The notes under the pieces are model-generated. The model saw only the letters and a program-made list of their open reading frames with translations, did no database searches and was not told the DNA's origin. From the NCBI GenBank assembly GCA_964016985.1, contig OZ024824.1:49269587-49333586 (forward strand): DNA of 64,000 bases, in the 5' to 3' direction. Each line of letters starts with the position of its first letter. Positions within the stretch are counted from its first letter, which is position 1. The DNA is from Anodontia alba. Lineage: Eukaryota; Mollusca; Bivalvia; Lucinida; Lucinidae. Below are positions 33,429 through 44,848 of the stretch, piece by piece. The position numbers and the translations under genes were made by a program.

Positions 33429-36232
33429 AGCTCACCTGAGCCAAAGGCTCAAGGTGAGCTATTGTGATCACTCACAGTCCGTCGTCGTCGTTGTCATCCG
33501 TATGTCCGTCCGTCCGTCCACAATCTTTAAACAACATCTCCTCCTAAACCACTGGTTGGAATTTGACCAAACTTCAAAGGAATGATCCTTGGTTGGTCTT
33601 CTTTCAGAGGTGTTCAAATGGTTCCGGTCCATTGCATATCTAGGTCACAGGAGCTAAAAATAGATTTTTAACTAAAAACTTAAAAAATCTTCTTGTCCGA
33701 AACCACTGGACCGATTTCAATATAATTTTGCAAAAATGTTCCTTTGGTGATCCTCTACCAAGATTGTTCAAACCATTTGGATTCATCAAAAATTATGGCC
33801 ACCAGGGGGCGGGGCTTATTTTCCCTATATATCCATATAGAAAAATTTAAAAATCTTCTTGTCAGAAACCACTGGACCGATTTCCATATAATTTTGCAGA
33901 AATGTTCCTTTGGTGATCCTCTACCAAGATTGTTCGAGCCATTTGAATTCGTCAAAAAACATGGCCACCAGGGAGCAGGGCTTATTTTCACTATATATCT
34001 ATATAGAAAAGTTTAAAAATCTTCTTGTCAGAAACCACTGGACTGATTTCCATATAATTTTGCAGAAATGTTCCTTTGCTGATCCTCTACCAAGATTGTT
34101 CAAGCCATTTGGATTCGTCAAAAAACATGGCCGCCAGGGGCGGGGCTTATTTTCCCTATATATCTATATAGAAAACTTAAAAAATCTTCTTGTCAGAAAC
34201 CACTGGACAGATTGCGATATAATTTGGTAGAAATGTTCCTTTGGTGATCCTCTACCAAGATTGTTCAAGCCATTTGGATTCGTCAAAAAACATGGCCGCC
34301 AGGGGGCGGGGCTTATTTTCCCTATATATATATCGATATAGAAAAGTTTAAAAAATCTTCTTGTCAGAAACCACTGGACTGATTTCCATATTGTTTTGCA
34401 GAAATGTTCCTTTGGTGATCCTCTACCAAGATTGTTCAAGCCATTTGGATTCGCCAAAAAACATGGCCGCCAGGAGGCGGGGCTTATTTTCCCTATATAT
34501 CTATATAGAAAACTTAAAAAATCTTCTTGTCAGAAACTACTGGACCAATTGCAATATAATTTGGCAGAAATGTTCCTTTGGTGATCCTCTACCAAGATTG
34601 TTCAAGCCATTTGGATTCGTCAAAAAACATGGCCGCCACGGGGCGGGGCTTATTTGCCCTATATATCTTTATAGAAAACTTAAAAAATTTTCTTGTCAGA
34701 AACCACTGGACTGATTTCCATATAATTTTGAAGAAATGTTCCTTTGGTGATCCTCTACCAAGATTGTTTGAGCCATTTGGAGTCGTCAAAAAACATGGCC
34801 GCCAGGGAGCGGGGCTTCTTTTCCCTATATATCTATATAGAAAACTTAAAAAATCTTCTTGTCAGAAACTACTGGACCAATTGCAATATAATTTGGCAGA
34901 AATATTCCTTTGGTGATCCTCTACCAAGACTGTTCAAGCCATTTGGATTTGTCAAAAAACATGGCCACCAGGGGGCGGGGCTTATTTTCTCTATATATCT
35001 GTATAAAAAACTTTAAAAATCTTCTTGTCAGAAACCACTGGACCGATTTCATTATAACCTGGCAAAAATGTTTCCTTGGTGACCCTCTAACATGATTGTT
35101 CAAGTAATCATGATTCTTCAAAAAACTTGGTCGCTAGGGGTAGGGGCTTATTTTCCCTATAGAAAACTTTAAAAATCTTCTTGTCAGAAACCAATGGACC
35201 GATTTTTTATATAACTTGGCAGGAATGTTTCTTTGGTCACCCTCTACCAAGGTTATTCAAGCCGTCATGATTCGTCAAAAAATATGGCTGCAAGGGGGCG
35301 GGGCTTATTTTCCCTCTATATCTATATAGAAAACTTGAAAAAAATCTTCTTGTCAGAAACCACTGGACAGATTTCAGTATAACTTGGCAGAAATGTTTCC
35401 TTGGTGACCCTTTACCAAGATTATTCAAGCCATCATGATTTATCAAAAAACATGGCTGCTAGGAGGCGGGGCTTATTTTCCCTGTATATCTATATAGAAA
35501 ACTTGAAAAAATCTTCTTGTCAGAAACCACTAGACCAATTTCAATATAACTTGGCAGACATGTTTCCTTGGTGACCCTTTACCAAGATTGATCAAGCTGT
35601 CATGATTTGTCAAAAAATATGGCTGCTAGGGGTGGGGCTTATTTCCCCTATATATCTATATAGAAAACTTTAATGATCCTCTTGTCAGAAACCACTGGAC
35701 TGATTTAAATATAACATTGCAGGAATGTGTCTTATGTAACCCTCTATCAAGATTGTTCAAGTCGTCATGATTTGTCAAAAAACATGGCCGCTAGCGGATG
35801 GGGCTTATTTTCCCTATATATCTATTTAGAAAATAATAAACTTCTTGTCAGAAACCACTGGACCGATTTCAACATAACCTGGCAGTAATGTTTCTTTTTT
35901 GGTGACCCTCTACCAAGTTTGTTCAAGCTGTCATGATTCATCAAAAAAAAAAATGGCCGTTAGGGGGTAGGGCCTTATAGCTATATAAAATACTTTAAAA
36001 ATCTTTTTATCAGAAACCACTGGACCAATTTCATTATAACTTGGCAGAAATGTTCCTTTGGTGACCCTCTTTCAAGATTTAGTTCAAGTTGTCATGATGC
36101 ATTAAAAAGAAAAAAAAACATGGGGGGTTGGGTGGGTGTAGGGCTATAAAATTCAGAGCAGTGAACTTGGCTGAAACTTCAACAGTAAGTATGCAAATCT
36201 GTTTGCTCAGGTGAGGGATATAGGACCATCAT
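33429..36232 (+). mobile_element. Family A Helentron-like element with A-1 array, nested in mariner
   Basis: AGCTCACCTGAGCC with GCTCAAGGTGAGCT, then TCATCCGTATGTCCGTCC, and about fifteen A-1 units. The spacing of CTCTACCAAGATTG is 166 bp over long stretches. The first half of the array is very uniform and carries CTCF-like motifs at 33796, 34293 and 34962. The second half is more diverged. The 3' end has CTCAGGTGAGGGATATAGG and GGACCATCATGG, but the closing TCCTCTTG is missing and mariner sequence follows, so the last ~8 nt are deleted or altered. Confidence 0.85.
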
Positions 36233-36331
36233 GGTTTCATTTTTGTGCAGTGTAATGATAACAGCTGTTCCGTCAACATGTACATTTTTTGCTCTTACTT
36301 TTTGTTTGAAAACCTATACCCATAGGCAAAA

Positions 36332-37354
36332 ATGGAAAGTCAGAATATTGAGTTCAGAGCAGTCATAAAGTTCGTCACTAAGCAGGGTGCAAAGGCCAAA
36401 GAAATCCATTGGCGCATGGCTTATGTGTATGGTGATAGTAGCCCAAAGTATTCCACAGTGGCAAAGTGGTCAGCAGAATTTAAACGTGGGCGAGACTCCT
36501 TAGAAGATCAGCCAGGAGATGATCGACCGTGTTGAGAGACTTGTGCTAAACAATCGCCAAATCAAAGTTGCCGAACTTGCTTCAGAATGTGGTATTTCTA
36601 ATGGAAATGTTTACACTAAAATCCATGAACATTTAGGCATGTCAAAAGTATCTGCCAGGTGGGTACCCAGAAACCTGAACATGCAAGATCGTCAGCAAAG
36701 GGTGGAGTCAAGTCAAGAACTTCTGGAAGTGTACAATGCCAATCCAGAAGACTCACACTCGTCGTGTAACAGGAGATGAAACTTGGCTTCACCACTGGGA
36801 CCCAGATACTAAAAAAGAGTCTATGCAATGGAAGCACCCTGGCTCACCCCCACCTAAGAAATTTTGTACCCAACCATCAGCCAGCAAGGTAATGGCCATG
36901 GTGTTTTGGGACTCCAAAGGGATTATATTGATAGATTACAAGCCTGCTGATACTTCAATTACAGGAGAATACTATGCCAATGTCATTAAACAATTAAGAG
37001 TTGCTATTAAAGAAAAAACGAAGGGGAAAGCTAGCTGCTGGTGTCCTTCTTTTGCATGATAATGCCCCTGTGCACAAGTCCAGAGTTGCACAAGCGGCTA
37101 TTCGTGAGTGCAAGTTCGAGCAGTTAAATCACCCGCCATACAGTCCAGACCTGGCCCCAAGTGATAATTATCTGTTTTGAAATTTGAAGTCCCACTTGCG
37201 TGGAACGAGATTTCGGGACGATGATGAGCTCAAGGCTGCTACAGACGCTTGGTTTGAGGACCAAATAGAAGACTTTTATTTCAAAGGCATAGACTGCTTA
37301 AAAGAAAAGTGGGCCAAATGCATTGAAGTAAAGGGGGATTATATTGAAAAATAA
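36332..37354 (+). pseudogene. Mariner transposase (DD34D type), frameshifted
   Basis: The enzyme would cut and paste the surrounding element at TA sites. It starts at 36332 (MESQNIEFRAVIKF) with the mariner N-terminal helix-turn-helix domain. The frame shifts near 36530 (second helix-turn-helix, KVAELASECGISNGNVY) and again near 36740, where GDETWLHHWDPDTKKE supplies the first catalytic Asp. After a further shift near 37040, HDNAPVHKSR carries the second Asp and YSPDLAPSDNYLF the third. A stop codon follows at 37178. The C-terminus ends at 37354. At least three frame breaks and one stop mean no active protein. The order and spacing of motifs are otherwise normal. Confidence 0.9.
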
Positions 37355-37422
37355 TGTTGAAACCATCTTCCAATTTGTGAGTTAAACCCCGAGTTCTACG
37401 AACTTATTGAACTCCCCTCATA

Positions 37423-37895
37423 TGTAAGTCTTTAAAATGCATGTTGAGGGAGTTCTCTTCAAATTTTGCCATGTCCACAATTTTAAAACATTTGTTGAAG
37501 GACTACACTCGGTAAGAATGTATGAAGACCAACTACAATAAGTCAAGTAATTTGCGCAAACAAAAATGTTCATAAAGTTAAAAAGCCATTTAACAAAAAT
37601 GTGACAAGAATTTTAAAGATTCAGCACTCATTTATATCTAGACATCAACTGTACAGATTAATTTATTGCTAGACTGGTGTATTTACCTGACAGTATATAC
37701 CTATTTACTATATACTTCTTAACTTACAGTTGCTAGGTAAAAATCGGAAACAGTATCATGCAAAATGCACGCATTTCGCCAACATGCAGTTAGTTTTGGA
37801 TTGCTGTACAGTGGTTTTACATCATGCAATATCCAGGCTTTATATGTACAAAAAATCAGCTGTTTATCTTTTGAAAAGTAGGGTTGTGCTTTTTT
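37423..37895. other. Apparently unique spacer
   Basis: AT-rich sequence flanking the mariner, with no array units, motifs or convincing open frame. It ends in the T-run used by the following A element. Confidence 0.45.
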
Positions 37896-39550
37896 AGCTC
37901 ACCTGAGCTATGCTCAGGATGAGTTATTGAGATCACATTTCGTCCAGCCTCCCGACGTCCGTCCGTTAACATTTTCAAATGACTTCTCCTTTGAAGCCGC
38001 TGAGCCTCCTTAGCTTGGGGGAATAATAAATTGCTAAAATGGCCGCAGTCCGTTGACCAAGATGGCCGCCATGCCCATATATGGTAAAAACCTTTAAAAT
38101 CTTCTTCTCCAGGACTGAGGATGCCTTGGGGCTGTATCTTTGCACAAATCATCGGGGACGAGAGGTCTACCAAAGTTGCTAAAATAATTGTTGTACATTG
38201 ATGTTTGACCTTTTTACAGCGAGGTCAAGTTTGCTTCCCTATGTATTTGTACAGGCACCATACATTTGTATGGGACACATTTGTATGGGACAAATGTTGA
38301 GAATTTCAAACACTTCTCATCTGAAGCCTCTGGGCCAATGTTGCTCAAATTTCATATGGAGCCTCCTTAGGTTGGGGGAATAAAAGATTGCTAAAGTCGT
38401 TGCGGTCCATTGACCAAGATGGCTGCCATGCCCATATATGGTAAAAACCTTTAAAAATCTTCTTCTCTAGAACCAAATAAGCCCTGGGACCTTATCTTTG
38501 CACAAATCCTCGGGGACAGGAGATCTACCAAAATTGCTTAAATGATGGTCCTACGTTGACATTTGACCTTTTTATGGAAGGTCAAATTTGCTTCCCATCC
38601 ATTTGTATGGGCCCTATACATTTATTTTGGAAAAATGTTGAGAATTCATATTTTGGACATCTCCTCTATAATCCAGTTGAATCGAAACGTGATGATGAGC
38701 ATTAGGGCCCTTATGAGACACAAAATAGCTAAATCTTCAAACAACATCTCGTCCTTGGCTAATGGCCTGATTTCAAAATATTTGCACAGAAGTATTCCAC
38801 CAATGGCCCTCAACCAAAATTACTAAAATGGCTCTGCTTGGCTAAACAAAATGGCAGCCAGGGCTAAAAATAGAAAAACCTTTAAAAGACATCTCTTCCA
38901 CAGCCAGTGTTCTGATTTCAAAGTAATTTCACAGAAGTGTTCCACTTTTGGCCCATTACCAAAATTGCTAAAAAGTTCTGCTTGGCTGAACAAAATGGCC
39001 GCCAGAGCTAAAAATAGAAAAAAAATCTTTAAACATCTCCTCCTTGGCCAGTGGCCTGATTTCAAAATGATTTCACAGAACTGTTCCTCTTATCCCCCCT
39101 CTTATCCCCCATTACCAAAATGGTTCTTCTCTGCTGAACAAAATGGTCACCAGAGCTAAAAATAGAAAAACCTTTAAACGACATCTCCGTGGCCAGTGGC
39201 AAGATTTCAAAATAATTTCACATCAATGTTCCTCTTATGCCCCTTATCCAAAATTGCTGAAATGGTTCTGCTCTGCTGAACAAAATGGTTGCCAGAGCTA
39301 AAAATAGAAAAGAAAACCTTTAAAGGACAGGATAAGTAAATGGACAAATAACTTCTGAAAAATATCTGAACTTCTTTTTACTTGTGGCATTTTGAAAATT
39401 TCAGCATTTTAACCTTGAAAGCAAGATATCTCAAAAACTGTTTAAGCCATTGCCTTGTCATAAGAGTATTGGAAAAATGTTGCATGCCATCTGCATATCT
39501 GCAGTGGCGGTTTCACTCAGGTGAGCGAATTGTGGCCCATGGGCCTCTTG
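37896..39550 (+). mobile_element. Family A Helentron-like element, hybrid A-4/A-6 array
   Basis: AGCTCACCTGAGC with GCTCAGGATGAGTT, then CGACGTCCGTCCG. The first half holds A-4 units (CCATATATGG at 38075 and 38432, TTTGACCTTTTTA). From about 38650 the array becomes A-6-like (GGCCTGATTTCAAAATxATTT-type, CAAAATGGCxGCCAGAGC, CTAAAAATAGAAA). The 3' region has ATATCTGCAGTGGCGG, CTCAGGTGAGCG, a GGCCCATGGGCC stem and TCTTG. Two array types joined under one pair of ends is notable. Confidence 0.8.
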
Positions 39551-39553
39551 GGT

Positions 39554-39591
<38 letters not shown>

Positions 39592-39686
39592 AAGATACGG
39601 GAATGAGAAACCTGACCAATAAGCAAAACTTAATTTTTTTTCTTGTTCGAAACTAGAAAGCCAGGCCTGTGATATTTGGCATTGTT
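39551..39686. other. Spacer with a long T homopolymer
   Basis: GGGTG is followed by an almost pure run of about 38 T's (39553-39589), then unique sequence up to the next A element at 39687. The T-run may be a target remnant or a reversed A-tail. No accompanying element could be identified. Confidence 0.6.
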
Positions 39687-42600
39687 AGCTCACCTGAGCC
39701 GAAGGCTCAAGGTGAGGTATTGTGATCACTCACCATCCGTCGTCGTTGTCGTCGTCCATCTGTCCGTCTGTCCGTCCGTTCACAATCTTTAAACAACATC
39801 TCCTCCTAAACCACTGATTGGATTTTGACCAAATTTCACAGGAATGATCCTAGGTTGATCCTCTTTCAAAGTTGTTCAAATGGTTCCGGTCCATTGCATA
39901 TCTAGGTCACAGGAGCTAAAAATAGATTTTTTAACTAAAAACTCAAAAAATCTTCTCGTCAGAAACCACTGGACCGATTTCAATAAAATTTTGCAGAAAT
40001 GTTCCTTTGGTGATCCTCTACCAAGATTGTTCAAGCCATTTGGATTCGTCAAAACACATGGCTGCCAGGGGGCGGGGCTTATTTTCCCTATATATCTAAA
40101 TAGAAAAATTTAAAAATCTTCTTGTCAGAAACCACTGCACCAATTTCAATATAATTTTGCAGAAATGTTCCTTTGGTGATCCTCTACCAAGATTGTTCAA
40201 GCCTTTTGGATTCGTCAAAAAACATGGCCACCAGGGGGCGGGGCTTATTTTCCCTATATATCTGTATAGAAAACTTTAAAAATCTTCTTGTCAGAAACCA
40301 CTAGACCGATTTCAATATAATTTTGCAGAAATGTTCCTTTGGTGATCCTCTACCAAGATTGTTCGAGACATTTGGATTCGTCAAAAAACATGGCCGCCAG
40401 GGGGCGGGGCTTATTTTCCCTATATATCTATATAGAAAACTTTAAAAATCTTCTCGTCAGAAACCACTGGACCAGTTTCAGTATAATTTTGCAGAAATGT
40501 TTCTTTGGTGATCCTCTACCAAGATTGTTCAAGCCTTTTGGATTCGTCAAAAAACATGGCCGCCAGGGGGCGGGGCTTATTTTCCCTATATATCTGTATA
40601 GAAAACTTTAAAAATCTTCTTGTCAGAAACCACTGGACCGATTTCAATATAATTTTGCAGAAATGTTCCTTTGGTAATCCTCTACCAAGATTGTTGAAGC
40701 CATTTGGATTCATCAAAAAACATGGCCGCCAGGGGGCGGGGCTTATTCTCCCAATATATCTATATAGAAATCTTCTTGTCAGATACCACTAGACTAATTT
40801 CAATATAATTTTGCAGAAATGTTCCTTTGGTGATCCTCTTCCAAGATTGTTCAAGCCTTTTGGATTCGTCAAAAAACATGGCCGCCAGGGGGCGGGGCTT
40901 ATTTTCCCTTTACATCTATATAGAAAACTTTTAAAAAAATCTTCTTGTCAGAAACCACTGGACCGATTTCAATATAATTTTGCAGAAATGTTCCTTTGGT
41001 TATCCTCTACCAAGATTGTTCAAGCCATTTGGATTCGTCAAAAAACATGGCCGCCAGGGGGCGGGGCTTATTTTCCCTATATATCTATATAGAAAAGTTT
41101 AAAAATCTTCTCGTCCGAAACTACTGGACCGATTTCCATATAATTTTGCAAAAATGTTCCTTTGGTGATCCTGTTGCAAGATTGTTCAAGCCATTTGGAT
41201 TCGTCAAAAAACATGGACGCCAGGGGGCGGGGCTTATTTTCCCTATATAATCTATATAGAAAACTTTAAAAATCTTCTTGTCCAAACCACTGGACCGATT
41301 TCAATATAATTTTGCAAAAATGTTCCTTTGGTGATCCTCTACCAAGATTGTTCAAGCCATTTGGATTTGTCAAAAAACATGGCCGCCAGGGGGCGGGGCT
41401 TATTTTCCTTATATATCTATATAGAAAACTTTAAAAATATTCTTGTCATAAAGCACTGGACGGATTTCAATATAATTTTGCAGTAATGTTTCTTCGATGA
41501 TCCTCTACCAAGATTGTTCAAGCCGCCATGATTCGTTAAAAAACATGGCCGCTAGGGGGCGGGGTTAATTTTTCATATATATCTGTATAGAAAACTTTAA
41601 AAATCTTCATGTCATAAACGACTGGACCGATTTCAATATAACTTGGCAGAAATGTTTCCTTAGTGACCCTCTATCAAGATTGTTCAAGCCGTCATGATTT
41701 GTCAAAAAACATGGCTGCTTGAGGGTGCGGGGCTTATTTTCCATATATATCTATATAGAAAACTTGAAAAAATCTTGTCGTCAGAAACCACAGGACTGAT
41801 TTCAATATAACTCCACAGAAATGTTTCCTTGGTGACCCTTTACCAAGATTGTTCAAACCGTTATGATTTGTGAAAAAACATGGCCGCTAGGGGGCGGGGC
41901 TTATTTTCCGATATATCTATATAGAAAATTTTAATAATCTTTTCAGAAACCACTTGACCGATTTCAATGTAACATTACAGGAATGTTTCTTATGTAACCC
42001 TCTATCAAGATTGTTCAAGCAGTCATGATTCGTCAAAAAACATGGCCGCCAGGAGTCGGGGCTTATTTTCCTTATATATCTATAGAAAACTTTAAAACTC
42101 TTCTTGTCAGAAACCACTGAACTGATTTCATTATAACTTTGCAGAAATGTTTCCTTGGTGACCCGCTACTAAGATTGTTCAAGTAATCATGATTCGTCAA
42201 AAAACATGGCTGCCGGGGGCAGGGCTTATTTTCCCTATATATCTATATATAAAACTTTAAAAATCTTCTTTTCAGAAACCAATGGACCGATTTCAATACA
42301 ATTTGGCAGGAATGTTTCTTTGGTGACCCTCTACAAAGATTTTTCAAGCCGTCATGATTCATCAAAAAACATGGCCGCTAGGGGGCGGGGCTTATTTTCC
42401 CTATATATCTATATAGAAAACTTTAAAAATCTTCTTGTAAGAAACAGTTGGACTGAGTTCAATGTAACTTGGCAGGAATGTTGCTTTGGTGACCTTCTAC
42501 CAAGATTGTTCAAGCCTTCATGATATGTCAAAAACCATGGCCCCCAGGGGGGCGGGGCTTATTTTTCGTCTATATCTGCATAGAAAATTTTAAAATTCTT

Positions 42601-44041
42601 ATTGTCACATACCCCATGACTGATTTCAATATTACTTGGCTGGAATGTTGCTTTGGTGAACCTCTATCAAGATTGTACAAGCAGTCATGATTCGTCAAAA
42701 AACATGGCTGCCATGGGGTGGGGCTTATTTTCCCTATATATCTAAATAGAAAAAACATGGCCGCTAGGGGGCGGGGCTTATTTTCCGATATATCTATATA
42801 GAAAATTTTAATAATCTTTTCAGAAACCACTTGACCGATTTCAATGTAACATTACAGGAATGTTTCTTATGTAACCCTCTATCAAGATTGTTCAAGCAGT
42901 CATGATTCGTCAAAAAACATGGCCGCCAGGAGTCGGGGCTTATTTTCCTTATATATCTATAGAAAACTTTAAAACTCTTCTTGTCAGAAACCACTGAACT
43001 GATTTCATTATAACTTTGCAGAAATGTTTCCTTGGTGACCCGCTACTAAGATTGTTCAAGTAATCATGATTCGTCAAAAAACATGGCTGCCGGGGGCAGG
43101 GCTTATTTTCCCTATATATCTATATATAAAACTTTAAAAATCTTCTTTTCAGAAACCAATGGACCGATTTCAATACAATTTGGCAGGAATGTTTCTTTGG
43201 TGACCCTCTACAAAGATTTTTCAAGCCGTCATGATTCATCAAAAAACATGGCCGCTAGGGGGCGGGGCTTATTTTCCCTATATATCTATATAGAAAACTT
43301 TAAAAATCTTCTTGTAAGAAACAGTTGGACTGAGTTCAATGTAACTTGGCAGGAATGTTGCTTTGGTGACCTTCTACCAAGATTGTTCAAGCCTTCATGA
43401 TATGTCAAAAACCATGGCCCCCAGGGGGGCGGGGCTTATTTTTCGTCTATATCTGCATAGAAAATTTTAAAATTCTTATTGTCACATACCCCATGACTGA
43501 TTTCAATATTACTTGGCTGGAATGTTGCTTTGGTGAACCTCTATCAAGATTGTACAAGCAGTCATGATTCGTCAAAAAACATGGCTGCCATGGGGTGGGG
43601 CTTATTTTCCCTATATATCTAAATAGAAAACTTGAAAAAATCTTCTTGTCAGAAACCACTGAACAGATTTCAATATAACTTGGCAGGAATGTTCCTTTGG
43701 TGACCCTCTACCAAGTTTGTTCAAGCTTTCATGATTCATCAAAAAACATGGCCGTTAGAGCGTAGGGCTTTATAGCTATATAAAACTTTTTAAACCACTG
43801 GACCAATTTCAATATAACTTGGCAGAAATGTTCCTTTGGTGACCCTCTTTTAAGATTCAGTTCAAGTCGTCAAGATTTGTAAAAAAACATGGCCGGGGGT
43901 GTGGTGGAGTGGGGTGGGGGTGGTTAGTGCTATAAAGTTTATACAAAAATCCTAGAGCAGTGAACTTGGCTGAAACTTCAACAGTAAATATGCAAATCTG
44001 TTTGGTCAGGTGAGCGATATAGGACCATCATGGTCCTCTTG
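39687..44041 (+). mobile_element. Family A Helentron-like element with long A-1 array
   Basis: AGCTCACCTGAGCC with GCTCAAGGTGAGGT, then CCGTCTGTCCGTCCG. It carries about two dozen A-1 units, the longest array in the window. Units from 40225 to 41395 are highly uniform at 166-bp spacing and contain TGGCC(A/G)CCAGGGGGCG. Later units (41500 onward) change to GCCGCTAGGGGGCG and diverge. An 877-bp block is duplicated at 41873-43626. The end is AGGTGAGCGATATAGG, hairpin GGACCATCATGGTCC, TCTTG. Confidence 0.9.
41873..43626 (+). repeat. 877-bp direct tandem duplication within the A-1 array
   Basis: 41873-42749 and 42750-43626 appear identical wherever compared by eye. Chance reading frames on both strands recur with unchanged residues at an offset of exactly 877 bp (for example 41917 and 42794, 42206 and 43083). 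The breakpoint lies at AAAAAACATGGCCGCTAG. Neighbouring array units differ from each other far more, so this is a recent event or an assembly artefact. Confidence 0.9.
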
Positions 44042-44508
44042 TTCAAATTATAATGTATGTAGCTTCATCTTGTGGACCTACCAAGATTGTCCGAATTATA
44101 GCCCTGGGGTCAAATTAGGTCCCACCCTAGGGGGATCATTTGTATAGGACCATCATGTCACTCTTGAACATAAAATTTATACAAAAAATTTAAAGCAATC
44201 TTCTTGTATGAAACTTCAATATTAAGTATGTAAATATGTTAGCTCAGATGAGTTATATATGACAATCATGGTCCTCTTGTTTTCACTGATACAGCACTTT
44301 TTCATTTGAGTGTTTGAATCTGTTGACCAGGAGAACTGATCTGATATTTTATTTACTGTTAGAATGGATGTTTCAGCCATTTTTGATGTTAGCTGAGTTA
44401 TGCTGCATGACAGTATACAGTTAGGAGCAAAGACAGTGTCAAGTTACTGTATGTGATTACTGTATGTGAGAATATCTTGTTCTTGTATGGTTTGCTGTCT
44501 GCATGTAG
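44042..44508. other. Intron-side sequence with a solo family-A 3' end
   Basis: 44150-44279 is a detached 3' remnant of an A-1-like element: GAACATAAAATTTATAC, AGCTCAGATGAGTTATATA and CAATCATGGTCCTCTTG. From 44280 the DNA appears unique and leads to the catalase exon, with a polypyrimidine stretch and ATGTAG acceptor at 44503-44508. Confidence 0.6.
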
Positions 44509-44685
44509 GTATTGAGCCCAGAAGACAGAGAACATCTCACTTCTAACATTGCTAATCACCTGAAGGATGCACAAGAATTTATCCAGAAGAGAGCTGTAGC
44601 AAACTTTGCAAAGGCTGACCCTGAGTATGGCAGGAAAATTCAGGAGAAACTGGACAAACACAAGACTAAAGCCCAGGCATATCAG
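44509..44685 (+). CDS. CAT: Catalase, internal exon near the C-terminus
   Basis: This 59-codon exon is phase 0 at both ends, preceded by AG (44507-44508) and followed by GT (44686-44687). It translates from VLSPEDREHLTSNIANHLKD through AQEFIQKRAVANFAKADPEYG to RKIQEKLDKHKTKAQAYQ. This is the C-terminal helical region of animal catalases, recognised from AxHLKDAQxFIQKxAVxNF and the following DPEYG..IQ..LDK. Catalase is the haem enzyme that dismutates hydrogen peroxide, mainly in peroxisomes. The haem and active-site exons must lie upstream, outside the window or hidden by repeats. The final exon was not identified with certainty (see 61852). It is the only convincing host coding sequence in the window, and it implies that most of the window is intron or flank of this gene. 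Confidence 0.85.
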
Positions 44686-44848
44686 GTTAGCAACTTATTT
44701 CACTATTTCAAGAGAAAATCCAAAACTTATAGTATTGTGAGTTTGTATGTGGAAAGGAATTATATCACTTGTCCTTTCTTGGCACTTTAATGTCTGTCTG
44801 TTAGGTTGCACCCTTGGTTTAGAGTATAAAACTAAAAATCTGTTTGTT
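44686..44848 (+). other. Start of catalase intron
   Basis: Donor GTTAGC follows the exon. The frame stays open to 44787, but the continuation (KRKSKTYSIVSLYVERNY) does not resemble catalase, so splicing at 44685 is preferred. The next A element begins at 44849 or 44850. Confidence 0.6.

Larger units (their letters stand above)
33299..37422 (+). mobile_element. Tc1/mariner-type transposon, disrupted
   Basis: Inverted terminal repeats of 30 bp lie at 33301-33330 (starting CGAGGGTAGTTCAATAAG) and 37391-37420. They match at 28 of 30 positions and are flanked by the duplicated TA target (33299-33300 and 37421-37422). Without the nested A-1 element the transposon is about 1.3 kb, the normal size for mariner. 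The transposase region (36332-37354) is broken. The element must have inserted before the A-1 element that splits its 5' untranslated region. Confidence 0.9.

Noticed and set aside
33744..41250. Series of similar 60-117 residue proteins (LYQDCSSHLDSSKNMAARGRG-type)
   Set aside because: They repeat with the 166-bp DNA unit, which is not a multiple of three, occur in several frames and on both strands, and show no codon-level conservation. They are chance frames through A-1 arrays.
39687..44041. CRISPR-like array of regular repeats
   Set aside because: Units are continuous tandem repeats with no alternating conserved repeat and unique spacer, in clearly eukaryotic DNA.
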